A stretch of DNA of 64,000 nt from Rhabditophanes sp. KR3021. Taxonomy: Eukaryota; Nematoda; Chromadorea; Rhabditida; Alloionematidae. How positions within the stretch are numbered: position 1 is the stretch's first letter; each line of letters opens with the position of its first letter. The stretch is from positions 1,922,001 through 1,986,000 of the forward strand of contig CAUJLY010000006.1 in assembly GCA_963281155.1 (NCBI GenBank), written 5' to 3'. The translations under genes were made by a program, and so were the position numbers. The notes below the pieces were generated by a model. It saw nothing but the letters and a program-made list of their open reading frames with translations, was not told the DNA's origin and ran no database searches. Of this stretch, positions 50,624 to 61,317 are shown in pieces.

Positions 50624-52123
50624 GATAATACCTACAACTTATTATTCATAAAATGATGTATATAATACTTTACACTCACCCTCCTTTATTAAGTTAGAGC
50701 AAAATACGTAAAAGAGATTATCAATTACATCATCGTGTCTTCGTTTGCCAACACTTTGGCTGGTTATTTTTATCAATTCCCTAAATCTATTTGATATACT
50801 CCAAAATCGGAGCAACAAACCGAGGTCAATGCCATTTTTGGCTAAAACCTTTGACTATGTTTTTTAATTCTTATCACACTGAAATTTATAAATACAAATA
50901 TATTGTTGTTTTCAATAAAAGGCATATGTTTTTTCATAGAATCATAGGAACCCATTATATATTAATTGTTATACATGATAATGCCAAATTTATATTCACA
51001 AGCATTTTTGTATATGTTGTTATGTTTTTTGTGCTGTGTCAACTTTCAATTATTTCCAAGTATTCCATTTTTCATTAGTAAAAAGTGGTAATGTCTTCAT
51101 TGTAATACTTCCTTTGAATTAGAAGATTAAAAGGATATATTGAAGAATAAGCACGGAATATTCAAAAAATAACAGCTTATTTGTCATGCTTCGCTATTGT
51201 ATACAATTATTTCCAAATTTTATATTAATTCAATGATGTGAATGATGCTATACAGTTGGTAATTTGATAAGCAATATTTAAATTAGACGGTATATATTCA
51301 TTCATATATTTATAAACAATATAAAAATATATCCCAATTTACTTTGCTATAAATAATGTTGACATATACCAATTTACATACTAAACATGTAATTTTCAAA
51401 GTGCACAAAAATATATAAGCATACAATTATTAACTAAAATCAATGTTTAAAACTTTTCGTATATATTTTAAAAACCAAATAAAGAAATTTACTTATTTAT
51501 TTTTGGGATATTTCCAAATATATAGCAATGTTTTTATACTTTGCAGAGGTCCCTTTTTGGTTGGTTTTGCTTATTTATATATGAATATACTTAAATCGTT
51601 TAAGAAAGAGAAGAGTAGGAGCGGGCATGTGTCCAAAAATATATAAGCATATTCATTTAAAAGACTAAAGTGGCACGCCAAAGGAGCAACATTCACATAT
51701 ATATATTTTTGTCCAGTTAACTAAAAAGAATGTGAATATATGCGAGTGCGTGGAAAAAAGTTTAGGGCTCAAATGACCGGCGGTCCCTTATTCGGAGTTA
51801 TAGTGGCAATATTATTATTGTATACGGGATGACTATTTCGACTAAGGCTCTAAATTATGTTTAATAAAAAGACCAAAACTAATTTCGTTTAATGGATCTT
51901 TGTGTCGTGGCTATCTTCAAACTCATGGACATGATTATAACTTCTGTTAATTGGATATGCTAACTATTTGTTGTGGTTTATTTTGAAAACAAAGTTAGCT
52001 CAAATTGTGTTTTCTTTTTGTTTATTAATGGTTTTGTATTTCCTTTTAATGGCCTTTAAATATACGTATCACATTTTTTGAATAATAATATACTATTATA
52101 AACTCTAGCTTTATTTATAGGAC
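50624..52123. other. Intergenic region upstream of ELKS
   Basis: About 1.5 kb of AT-rich DNA between two divergent genes. It includes a word caaaaatatataagcat near 51406 repeated near 51634, and polypyrimidine/TATA-like tracts. It should contain the ELKS promoter and possibly a 5' exon. Confidence 0.4.
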
Positions 52124-54364
52124 ATGAGAAGGCACAAATCACTAGAAGGTATTCAAAGAAATTTAAGCTTTTCTACCTATAATTATCCAGGTGGCAACAC
52201 TATGCTGGATTATTATGGTCAGCCAAATGATGGTTATTTGGAACAAGACAGTAACAAGCATATTCCACCTCCAGTAAATCATAACATTCCTCCTACATCA
52301 GCAAGATATTCAAATTATGGTCGAAATAATGACAATGTACCATTATCCTATTATGGAATGAATAATGACATGGAAAGGAATTCGTTGTATGATAAGACGA
52401 AAAAAATAGACAGAGAATATGAAATGTTGAAGAATGATTATCAAAGCAGCATTAATCGAATGAATCAAATGTCTGATTCAATCAAATCATTTTGGTCACC
52501 TGAATTGAAGAGAGAGCGTGAACTGAGGAAAGATGAGCATTATAGGGCAATCAATTTACAAAATCAAATGTCTTATTCGAAAATGAATCAAGGTGTTCCT
52601 TTTCCTAGTGATGTTGCCACGACGTCAATGCACCAATATCGTGATTATATACCTAATGACATGTCGTATCGTAATTTGGGCATGAGTAAAAATGAGATGG
52701 CGCGAGACTTTACAGACAAGTCCTTGTCAAACCAGGAAATGCAAACAATTAAGATGAAGATGGAAAAGTCTGAAATCGAATTAGCTCAAAAGAAGATGGA
52801 ATTGAACAGTCTGGTGATGCGGTCACATCAATATGAAGACATGACACAGGGGTTAGGTAAAAAGGTCGAAATTATGACGAAAGATGTTATTCACAAAGAT
52901 GGTCATATTCAATTACTTCAGGATGATTTGAATGCGCTACGTGAGAAGTTGGAAATCAAAAATCAGCAAATTGAACACAAGGAATGTGTTGTGAAGCAAC
53001 TGGAAAAGGAGATTGATAGGTTGAAAAATGAAATTGCTGACTTTGAAGCCAAAAGGGGCGATGGCGAACATAAAAATGCTCAGTTGAGGATGAGGTTTGA
53101 GCAGCTGGAGCGATTAATCCGTGAGAAAGATACTGAATTGAGTGATCTGAAAATTAAAGTCAGGCAGATTCCGTCAGTCAAAGCAGAAGCTCAACTTCAA
53201 CAACTCCTTGAAAATTCACAAGAAGATAACAAGAAGTTGGTTGAGACTATCGAAGTTTTAAGAAAAGGCTCTGAAGTCGAAAAGCAACAACAATTAGTGA
53301 CATTTGACAAGGAATGCCAGCAACAAACATCTACAATAGATTTCCTCAAAAAAGAACTAGATGACAGGGAAATTATGTTAGTGTCACAAAACAAAAAAAT
53401 TAGCGAATTAAATAGTTTGGTCAAAACATACACTGACAAAGAAGTTAAAGACGGAAAGGGTGTCCAAGCAGAATTACTACAAAAGCAAATTGATGAAGCT
53501 AGATTGGAAGTGGATAAGTTGCTTAAAATGATTCAAGTATTAGAAAAGGATAAGAATTCCCTTATTAGAAAGTTGGAAGAAAATGGCGTTCATGTAAAGC
53601 CATCTGAAAAAGTATCTAACTTTGTTGATGGAAATAAACTTACTTATGGACAGGGTGAGCAATCTGTTCCAATGCAAAAACGTATTTCAGAGCTTGAAGA
53701 GGCTTTGCGTGAATCTGTCGGTATTACAGCAGACAAGGAACAAAAATTAATTGAAAATAAAAAACTTATACTACAATTATCATATCATATTGAAGAATAT
53801 AGAAAAGCTATTCAACGGCTTGAAAAAGCAACAATGGACAATGCCAATTCTGATCATCAAAGTTCTGAATTGATGAAATTACTTGAAGAGGAGAGAAAGA
53901 ATTATTTAAACCAACTTTTACAGCTCAAAAGAGAATCCCTAATTGGTCTTCTAAATGAAAAAGAAAATTGTATTAAGTTACTTGAGATGCCCAAAGATCA
54001 AGTAAGAGTACATTTAGATGCCTTGTTACGTGATCGTAAAAGATTGCAATTAAAATTGGATGAAGAAAATGAGATGCAACAAATAATTTTACGACCACCA
54101 GGTGTTATTTTTGATAATGCTGGCTTAGGAATGGGAAATCCAACTCAAAGACTAGGTTCATTAGACTGGAGACAATCCAATCAAAATATCAATGCTCCGA
54201 TCATTTCAAATACTTTACCCAATTTGCATTATCCGGGAAGTATGGGAATGAATCCAAATAGTCTTTACCACATTCAACCAAAACTTCATCAATCAAATTT
54301 ACCTGCTAATCAAGATCCTAATACTGGTCCCGTGTTTCCTCAAGATGATGGAATTTGGACATAG
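52124..54364 (+). CDS. elks-1-like: ELKS/ERC/CAST presynaptic active-zone scaffold
   Basis: Coiled-coil scaffold that at synapses links RIM, liprin and Ca2+ channels; 746 aa in one uninterrupted exon. Residues 118-140 (DSIKSFWSPELKRERELRKDE) match the conserved block of ERC proteins. From about residue 200 to 650 it is continuous coiled coil (for example KAEAQLQQLLENSQEDNKKL, and KLDEENEMQ). It ends DDGIWT, corresponding to the conserved -GIWA PDZ ligand that binds the RIM PDZ domain. The ATG follows a splice acceptor (tttatag at 52111-52121), so a 5' exon or trans-spliced leader is likely. A poly(A) signal AATAAA lies at 54391-54396. N-terminal vertebrate isoform sequences are shortened here. 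Confidence 0.93.
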   Translation: MRRHKSLEGIQRNLSFSTYNYPGGNTMLDYYGQPNDGYLEQDSNKHIPPPVNHNIPPTSARYSNYGRNNDNVPLSYYGMNNDMERNSLYDKTKKIDREYEMLKNDYQSSINRMNQMSDSIKSFWSPELKRERELRKDEHYRAINLQNQMSYSKMNQGVPFPSDVATTSMHQYRDYIPNDMSYRNLGMSKNEMARDFTDKSLSNQEMQTIKMKMEKSEIELAQKKMELNSLVMRSHQYEDMTQGLGKKVEIMTKDVIHKDGHIQLLQDDLNALREKLEIKNQQIEHKECVVKQLEKEIDRLKNEIADFEAKRGDGEHKNAQLRMRFEQLERLIREKDTELSDLKIKVRQIPSVKAEAQLQQLLENSQEDNKKLVETIEVLRKGSEVEKQQQLVTFDKECQQQTSTIDFLKKELDDREIMLVSQNKKISELNSLVKTYTDKEVKDGKGVQAELLQKQIDEARLEVDKLLKMIQVLEKDKNSLIRKLEENGVHVKPSEKVSNFVDGNKLTYGQGEQSVPMQKRISELEEALRESVGITADKEQKLIENKKLILQLSYHIEEYRKAIQRLEKATMDNANSDHQSSELMKLLEEERKNYLNQLLQLKRESLIGLLNEKENCIKLLEMPKDQVRVHLDALLRDRKRLQLKLDEENEMQQIILRPPGVIFDNAGLGMGNPTQRLGSLDWRQSNQNINAPIISNTLPNLHYPGSMGMNPNSLYHIQPKLHQSNLPANQDPNTGPVFPQDDGIWT

Positions 54365-55620
54365 TTAAATATTTACTGCCACATTCTCTTAATAAAATTT
54401 TATTTTAAAAGTGAAATTAATATATGAACATTTGTTTTGTCATAAATACATATATCATGTTTTCAATCTTTATGATTATTAAAAATGAAATGTACGGGAT
54501 TTTAACGTTGAGCTTTGATGGGCATGACAACTTTGATCGTCTTATATCCATCGATGTAGATGACAGTTTTGATATATAAATAAAACCATTTAAAATTATC
54601 ACTAACAACAGCAAGGAAAACGCATTCAATATCGTCGACAAGAAGAAGATTTCTATTTGCCGAAAATCATTACTCAATGAAAAAGTGTTAAACACTTATT
54701 TGCGCAATTTATTAAGCTTTGTTTGAGGATGAGTTTTGTTAATATATCATGTAACTTAATAAAAATGGTCCTTATTATTAGCATTTAAAAAATTGTTTGT
54801 GGAAAAAAGAGCTTGGTAATGATAAATGAGTTAGGAATTTTATGGTAATAACTTTGATATTTTGCATACTTCCAGTTTTATCTTTTTTACCCTCAAAATG
54901 AATAAGTTTAAACTTATTTATCCCACAAAGGAACTGGGACTTTTATAAATCAAATATACTATTTTATAAAAGATGATATGTGTGCGTCTTTTATCAGTTT
55001 TTATAGAATATATCAAGAAGCATAAACCGTGAAGTTGCAACTTTTAGTATTAATTTATATTCCGTAATATTTAATTAAAATTTATATTAATTGCTTTAAA
55101 TGCCCAGCTAGGTTTAAAAACTTAATGGCATATGAATGAGGTTGGACTCTTCAAATTTTAAGACGTTTCAAATTATCATTTTCATTCTATTAATATACAA
55201 AGGTGGTCACTGTTATAAATTAAAATAGTGCCAAAATTGACAAGGCTTTTATCATAATTATGACCGGAATTTTGAAATATAGAGCCTGAGACTTAGCAGA
55301 TTAAAATTAATTCAACCTTTTCAAGAGTAAAAATTTCGCTTTAACCACCTTGATTTGTAAAAACTAAACTTCATTAATATAAACGCTTGTTACATGCCGC
55401 ATAATGAAGTTTGTAGATAGTTGGCGAGAAAATAGATTGCTTAACAACTCATGGATCGAAATTAATAGATTGGTTTACACGCTTTGTTGTATGCCGTGTA
55501 ATGAATGCTTGTAGATAGTTAGTGAAAAAATAAATTACTTAACTTAATAATCTATTGATAAAATCAGTATAAAAGCACAATAAAATATATTCACTAATTA
55601 AATCTCCCGTTTTACCATGT
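54365..55620. repeat. 3' flank of ELKS with a diverged tandem duplication
   Basis: AT-rich interval. At about 55383-55545 two copies of a roughly 96-bp unit follow one another; both contain acgctt...gttgtatgccg/gttacatgccg, a conserved cttgtagatagtt-type core and agattgcttaac/aaattacttaac. The second copy has diverged. No gene was recognised. Confidence 0.45.
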
Positions 55621-56419
55621 TGTGTATTTTTTAGTAAGTTTCTATGCTTTATTATTTTTACTTCTTTGATTGAACACTCTTATTCCGCACCTATTTGCAA
55701 TCAACAAAATCTTGCTTGCCATATACTATTAGCTACAGATATCACTGTTTATAATACTGTTTTTGAAAATGAAGGACAAGGAGATCATGTATTAACTATT
55801 AGACTTATAGAACATGCATTCTTCTTTGGAGCTCTACAAAAAATAAAAATGGCAACCGTGGAAATCCAAAGAAAGTTATCATCAACAGAAGCTCAGGATG
55901 TGATGGGGGATATACCAACTATTCTCTCTATATTGTCAGTTATCAAGAAAACTTTCGAAGACACAATCCTACCATCAAGTTTTCTTTGATCATGGTTGAA
56001 AAGGCCCACAAAGTTCGAATCTTCAAGGAAGTTATCAGAGCATATGAGACGGAAGCTCCAGCTCAGAACTAACTCATGGAACTGTTGTTGACTCAGTCAT
56101 TGTCATCTCATATATGTTTGAGTCTTGCATGACTTCCCATTGTACTCTCAAGGAAACAGCCAAGCTTCTTCGCTACATTGTAATCCAAGAAAACATTAAT
56201 CTCACCAGAGATGACAGTCAAAACGTAACCAACTCTCTCTGCTATAGATATCAAATCGCCAATTCACCCCTCTACATTGCTGAACAATACGTTAACCGTG
56301 GAAAGTCAAGCATTGTTTCCAGTGCTAAATTCAATAATTACCCAAATGATTCAGACTATGAAAAGTTAGCCTCCTACAAACAACAAAATGACCTTAAAAC
56401 CAAACGTGTCAATGCTTAG
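55621..56419 (+). pseudogene. Decayed unidentified coding sequence
   Basis: Two long open stretches (ending 55989 and 56419) are joined by an intermediate one in another frame. They include ALQKIKMATVEIQRKLSSTE, then KAHKVRIFKEVIRAYETEA, then HGTVVDSVIVISYMFESC and CTLKETAKLLRYIVIQENI. Read in order, with two frame changes, they look like one alpha-helical protein. No splice signals at the breaks explain them. I do not recognise the family. A frameshifted retrocopy or broken gene is the best reading; a rapidly evolving multi-exon gene is the alternative. Confidence 0.45.
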
Positions 56420-56997
56420 GTAAAAATCATAATCACTAATGCAATACCTCTTTCTTGCTTTGCAAAACATTGTTTCATTAAGTTCATTTAAATTAATTCT
56501 ATAACACATAATTAAAAACATATGCATATAAATAAAACACACATCCAAACCTTATTTTTGTATTTTTTTAACTTCTATATTTATTTGTGTAATTGGAGCT
56601 TTATTGGTTATGACATCATTTTTGTCAATTTACTTTGGTCATAAAAATTCAATATATTTTGATTAATACACGTATGCATTTACAATTATTCAAAACTCTG
56701 TTTCTTTTGGTAATATCTTTTAAGTCTTTTGATTCTAATTAATTTAAACACACTAAACCATTTAATTGGATAATAATTTTTGCCTTTTGCTTGTTGTTAC
56801 TGCAAAGAACACAGAGACCAATTTATATCGGTGTTGTTAATCTTTCTTACGCAGAATTTTGGAATGACGCCTAAATAGTACATAGTGACGACGCGTTGCC
56901 GTTACACGTTTTATAAATTGTAAAATCATCTAATTTGCCTCTATACATTTGTTTGTTTTGTCAATAATCATTGTAAAACCTATTACAGATCGCAAGC

Positions 56998-57740
56998 ATG
57001 GATCTTGGAGATTCAGATGACATCAGAGACAAACCAAGTTTTGTAGGGCAGTTTTTCAGTTCCCTAGGAAGGGTAAGCTTTTTTACTTAATTTATATGAT
57101 TACATAAACTATCTTCTACCTTACAGAAATACCAATACTATCTTGATCGACTTACGCCATACACGGGAATTAGATGGGGAATCGCAACAGTCACGTTAAT
57201 ATTATTTTGTCTCAGAATCTTCTCACTCCAGGTAGGCTTTGTTATTTAATTGGTTTTGTTATTGAATGGATTTGATTTATAGGGTTATTATTTAATATGT
57301 TACGCACTTTTTATATATTACTTGAATATGTTTTTGGCTTTTTTGACACCAAAAATTGATCCTGCGATGGATTTGGATAGTGATGGTTTGTTTAGGATTA
57401 AGATGACTTTCTTATTCACTTATTTTTTGCAGAAGACGATGGACCAACCTTGCCTTCCAGTAACAATGAAGAATTTCGCCCTTTTTTGCGTCGTCTGCCG
57501 GAATTCAAATTTTGGGTCAGCTTTATGAAGTCAACACTGATGGGATTGATGTGCACATTCTTCGAATTCTTTGATATTCCCGTCTTCTGGCCAATTCTCG
57601 TCATCTACTTTATCATGCTAACCTGTGTTACAATGAAACGACAAATTATGCATATGATCCGTTACCGTTACATTCCCTTCACCACTGGAAAGCCCAAAAG
57701 AGCCGGAAAGGAGGATACTGGAGCAATTATTCAAGGCTAG
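56998..57740 (+). CDS. rer-1: RER1, Golgi-to-ER retrieval receptor
   Basis: Early-Golgi membrane protein that returns ER residents and unassembled subunits to the ER. Exons: 56998-57072, 57127-57231, 57283-57385 and 57433-57740, giving 196 aa, the same length as typical animal RER1. The sequence is strongly conserved: RLTPYTGIRWGIA, LIC/IYYLNMFLAFLTPKIDP, DEDDGPTLPS, NEEFRPFLRRLPEFKFW, FWPILVIYFIMLTCVTMKRQI, HMIRYRYIPFT and GKEDTG. Four transmembrane helices are expected. Three introns of about 47-54 bp exemplify the small-intron class of this genome. Confidence 0.98.
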
Positions 57741-59839
57741 ATATCTTTATGTTGAAAAGTTCGCTTTTTTATTGAATAATAATTAAATGTATAAGTATAT
57801 AAATATTTATATAGAGTCCCTGAACAATATTTTACCTACAACCATTTATCAGACCTTTTGTGTTTTTGATTTATTAACATTAGAATCATAGACGCTCCTT
57901 TGTTTAAAAAGTCTCTTTTCATTTTTATTTCCATTCGTCAAAATTTAAATACTTGTGTTATTAAAAAAATAATTATATTATTATTTCAGCTTTGTAATAA
58001 AGGATAGGTATAATATTAAAGGACTGATTTGAAGATGGATCAAACGGGCAAAATTCAGACGATATTTCGAAGCCTTCTGAAATTTATTTGAGATCATCCT
58101 TTATATCTATTTATTACCTCTTTTTAACGATATGATGCTTAGATTAATTGTTTTTGAAGTCATATAAATGCCAACAATATATTATTCATAGTTTATACTT
58201 AATATTTCGATCCTTTTAATAAAAACTTTGTGCAATCTATTTTTTAAATATTCTTAAAGTAGTAAAGTTAAATGCTACTTAAGCACATCCTTTGAATGGA
58301 CTTTTGGTCTATTCACTTTGTATCATATTGAGATTAGCTGCTTCGCTACACTTATCTTCCTCATCATTCAAAATTGTTCCAAGATGTGTATGCAAAGGAA
58401 TTGCTTTATTGTGATACGAAACATAATGATGGCAACAAACTTTAATACATTCAATGTGTTTATTGGGCTATGACATTATTATCATGATGTGTATATCATT
58501 TCAATCAAACCGATAAACTTTCTTTTCTTTACAAATCGTAAACTGCAGACAAGCACATGCTGTTACCATTTGAAAGCTGAAACGGTTCAACATTATTCAT
58601 TACATATAATGATTTTATCATCACACACCTATTTGTAATGCCAAGAAACAAAATAAACTAAATGATTCAAAGAGTTTTTTGTACTATTTACCCTCAAATA
58701 TAAACCTATCTATATACATTATTTGAACAAAGGCTGTTAACGTTTTTGTGAAGTATCTGATTGATTCAGTATCAATTTTTAAAACGACGACTTTACCTTG
58801 AATTCAAATAAATATATACACATATCGCCCGACTTAAAACATACTGTTTTCTTTGATGTGCACAGTTAATTGCTGTAAAAATTCAAGTATTTTCAAATGT
58901 CCATTAATAGTATATATTAAGGCAATCAAAATTACAAATACTCTTGACAAGTGTTTGGTTCACCAATTTGAAGATCTTATTTTTAACAAATTTATATAAT
59001 TGAATGTTTTCTTTTGTCGATGAAATGCATATCATTATCATAACAAAAATAATAATTTACATCATTAAAACTAAATTACTTATACCATTAAAACTAAATT
59101 ATTTATACCATTGAAACTAAATTATTCGAATGTGGATCTGGATAGATAATACTTGGATGTAAATTTATAGTAACAAATTCATATGTTCAAACACTTGTTT
59201 ATATTGAACCAAAAAATAGTTGTTTAAATCAAAAATCTTACCTAATTTTGATGCCCTTATCGATGTTTTAGTCAAAAAATCTCGACTTTAATCTGATTAA
59301 TTTTCTTTTTATCTTATATTCATATATTATTCTTTCCATTATGGTTTTGCAAAATTCGTTTAGTATATAATAATTGGTGATTCTTACTTACTAGATTTTG
59401 TCACTACTAATGACACTTTCCTTTAAATCTATTTGACTTTTTGCAATACTCCTTTGCCCATCTTAAACAAACCAACCAAACAAAGAAGAGTATACTACTT
59501 TTATTTGTCTTTTTTAATTACGCATATGAATGTCTAGTGACTGAATGTGGTGTGGCCTTTATGCCATTAATATTATGGCTCAACTGTCATTAACCATTAT
59601 CACCAATCGATGGTGATGAGTAGACCACCTTTTGTATAAATAAACTTGAACTCACATCCAATTTTTATTCATCTACTTTCTTAGCATGTCAAAATGACTT
59701 TTTAGATTATTTTTTATACCTCAAACTGATTTAGACGGCTATTCAACACTACTCAACGACGTTTCCTTTCTTGATTAACTAACTTTTGGATACACTATTT
59801 ATTGCTTTCATATTCATCTATTTTTAGATATTTAAAAAA
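57741..59839. repeat. Intergenic region with a short tandem repeat
   Basis: About 2.1 kb between RER1 and the RASSF gene, AT-rich and gene-free. At 59061-59128 a 23-bp unit (core ccattaaaactaaatta) occurs three times with small changes. The RASSF promoter should lie near 59.8 kb. Confidence 0.5.
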
Positions 59840-61099
59840 ATGGAGCTTACTGTGTTAGTTAACGAACAGGAAAAGAATGTTTCTGGTATCACCGAAGACA
59901 CAACCTGTTCTGATATCATCTATGCCTTAGCACATTCTTCGGGTCAAAAAGGCAAATTTGTTTTGGTAGCACATATCAATGGAATGGTATGTTTTGAAAT
60001 TATAAAATAAATGCATCATTCATTTGTAGGAGTACAAATTCTTCCCCCAAGAAAAGCCATTAAGTGTAATAAAATGTGACAAAATATCAAATAAGCCTAT
60101 ACACACAACATTCGAACTACGAAATGTCTCATCCTATTCAACTGATCCATCCAAACACAATCAAATACAAAATAATAATAATGTCATTTCCAAGGCCCAA
60201 ACTTTATCCAGACCTAATCACTCTACACATAATAATGGGGAGGCAATCTATAGTCACCATCAAATTCTTCGTCCTGTTATGTTAGGGCACCAAAACACTA
60301 CAAATATTCAACAACATCCTAATAGTGGTAATAGTAATGTTGTTAGAAATATTGTAACCGGTTTGAATAGTCTAGAACGACCACCTCCTCCGGGTAAGTT
60401 AATTAAATTTGGTTAAGCAAATCTTTTTAATATCAAAAACAAATGCACTTTATATTTATTGTTTACTTTTTAGCGTATACTGAATTGATCAACAAAAAAT
60501 ACAGCTCATTGCCTAAAAGATGTGAAACATTTGGGAAGCGACACAGTAGTTTGTTTGACTACGCAACTGACAACAACAATACCAGACACTTAATAAGGAA
60601 CGATCATAATAATATAGTTGATACCACTGCATCTAATGAAATAATACCTTTTGGAAGTACCAGTAACGGCCATTCAATTGACACCAACCTTAAAACGTCT
60701 TTTCCCCCAAAACAAAGTCACGAATCATCTAATAAATTACCTTTTTTACAACCTGATCAGTTACGCTTCTCACCCAACCACCCATCAAATCAAAGTGAGG
60801 AAGAAAAAGAACTCCTGCAGCTTATCAAACAAAAAAGCAATCTCGATGCAGTCCTCGACCAGTTCCGCTCCCAAAAGTACGAAGAAAGGCTCCTACAATC
60901 AAAAAACGAATCCAAATTGCTGGAAAAAGAAATACTATCAACTCAAACTCAAATAAGCGATCTTAAAAGTCAGCTAAAAGATCTGAAATCACTACACATC
61001 AAATTAGAAGACGAAATTCAATTATATCTAGATAAAGAAAAAGACCCTTTTTATTCAGTAATTTCTAAGCCTTCCACCTTACGTCGTCAAATAGTTTAA
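59840..61099 (+). CDS. rasf-2-like: N-terminal RASSF-family protein (RASSF7-10 type)
   Basis: Predicted 378 aa, exons 59840-59986, 60030-60393 and 60474-61099. The RA/ubiquitin-like domain is at the very N-terminus (MELTVLVNEQEKNVSGITED, TTCSDIIYALAHSSGQKGKF, FPQEKPLS), as in RASSF7-10, rather than C-terminal with SARAH. The middle is Asn/His/Ser rich and disordered. The C-terminal third (from EEEKELLQLIKQKSNLDAVL to LEDEIQLYLD) is a coiled coil typical of this subfamily. The proteins act in Ras-like/JNK and polarity signalling; which one is not clear. It ends 218 bp from the convergent nuclear receptor stop, with AATAAA at 61279-61284. Confidence 0.88.
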
Positions 61100-61317
61100 A
61101 TATAAATTATATTATTTCTATTTTTAAACTAAATTATATGTAGTTTTGTGATTAATTATGTAATTATTTGGAATTAACGAATATAGATGCACCATTATTT
61201 TGGTTACATATTTAAGACATGAAAGTTATTTTTGGTAACTAATTTTTATATACACTAAATGTTTTTAGTAGATGAATGAATAAAAATAATAGATGTGTAT
61301 AAAAATTAAAAATTTGT

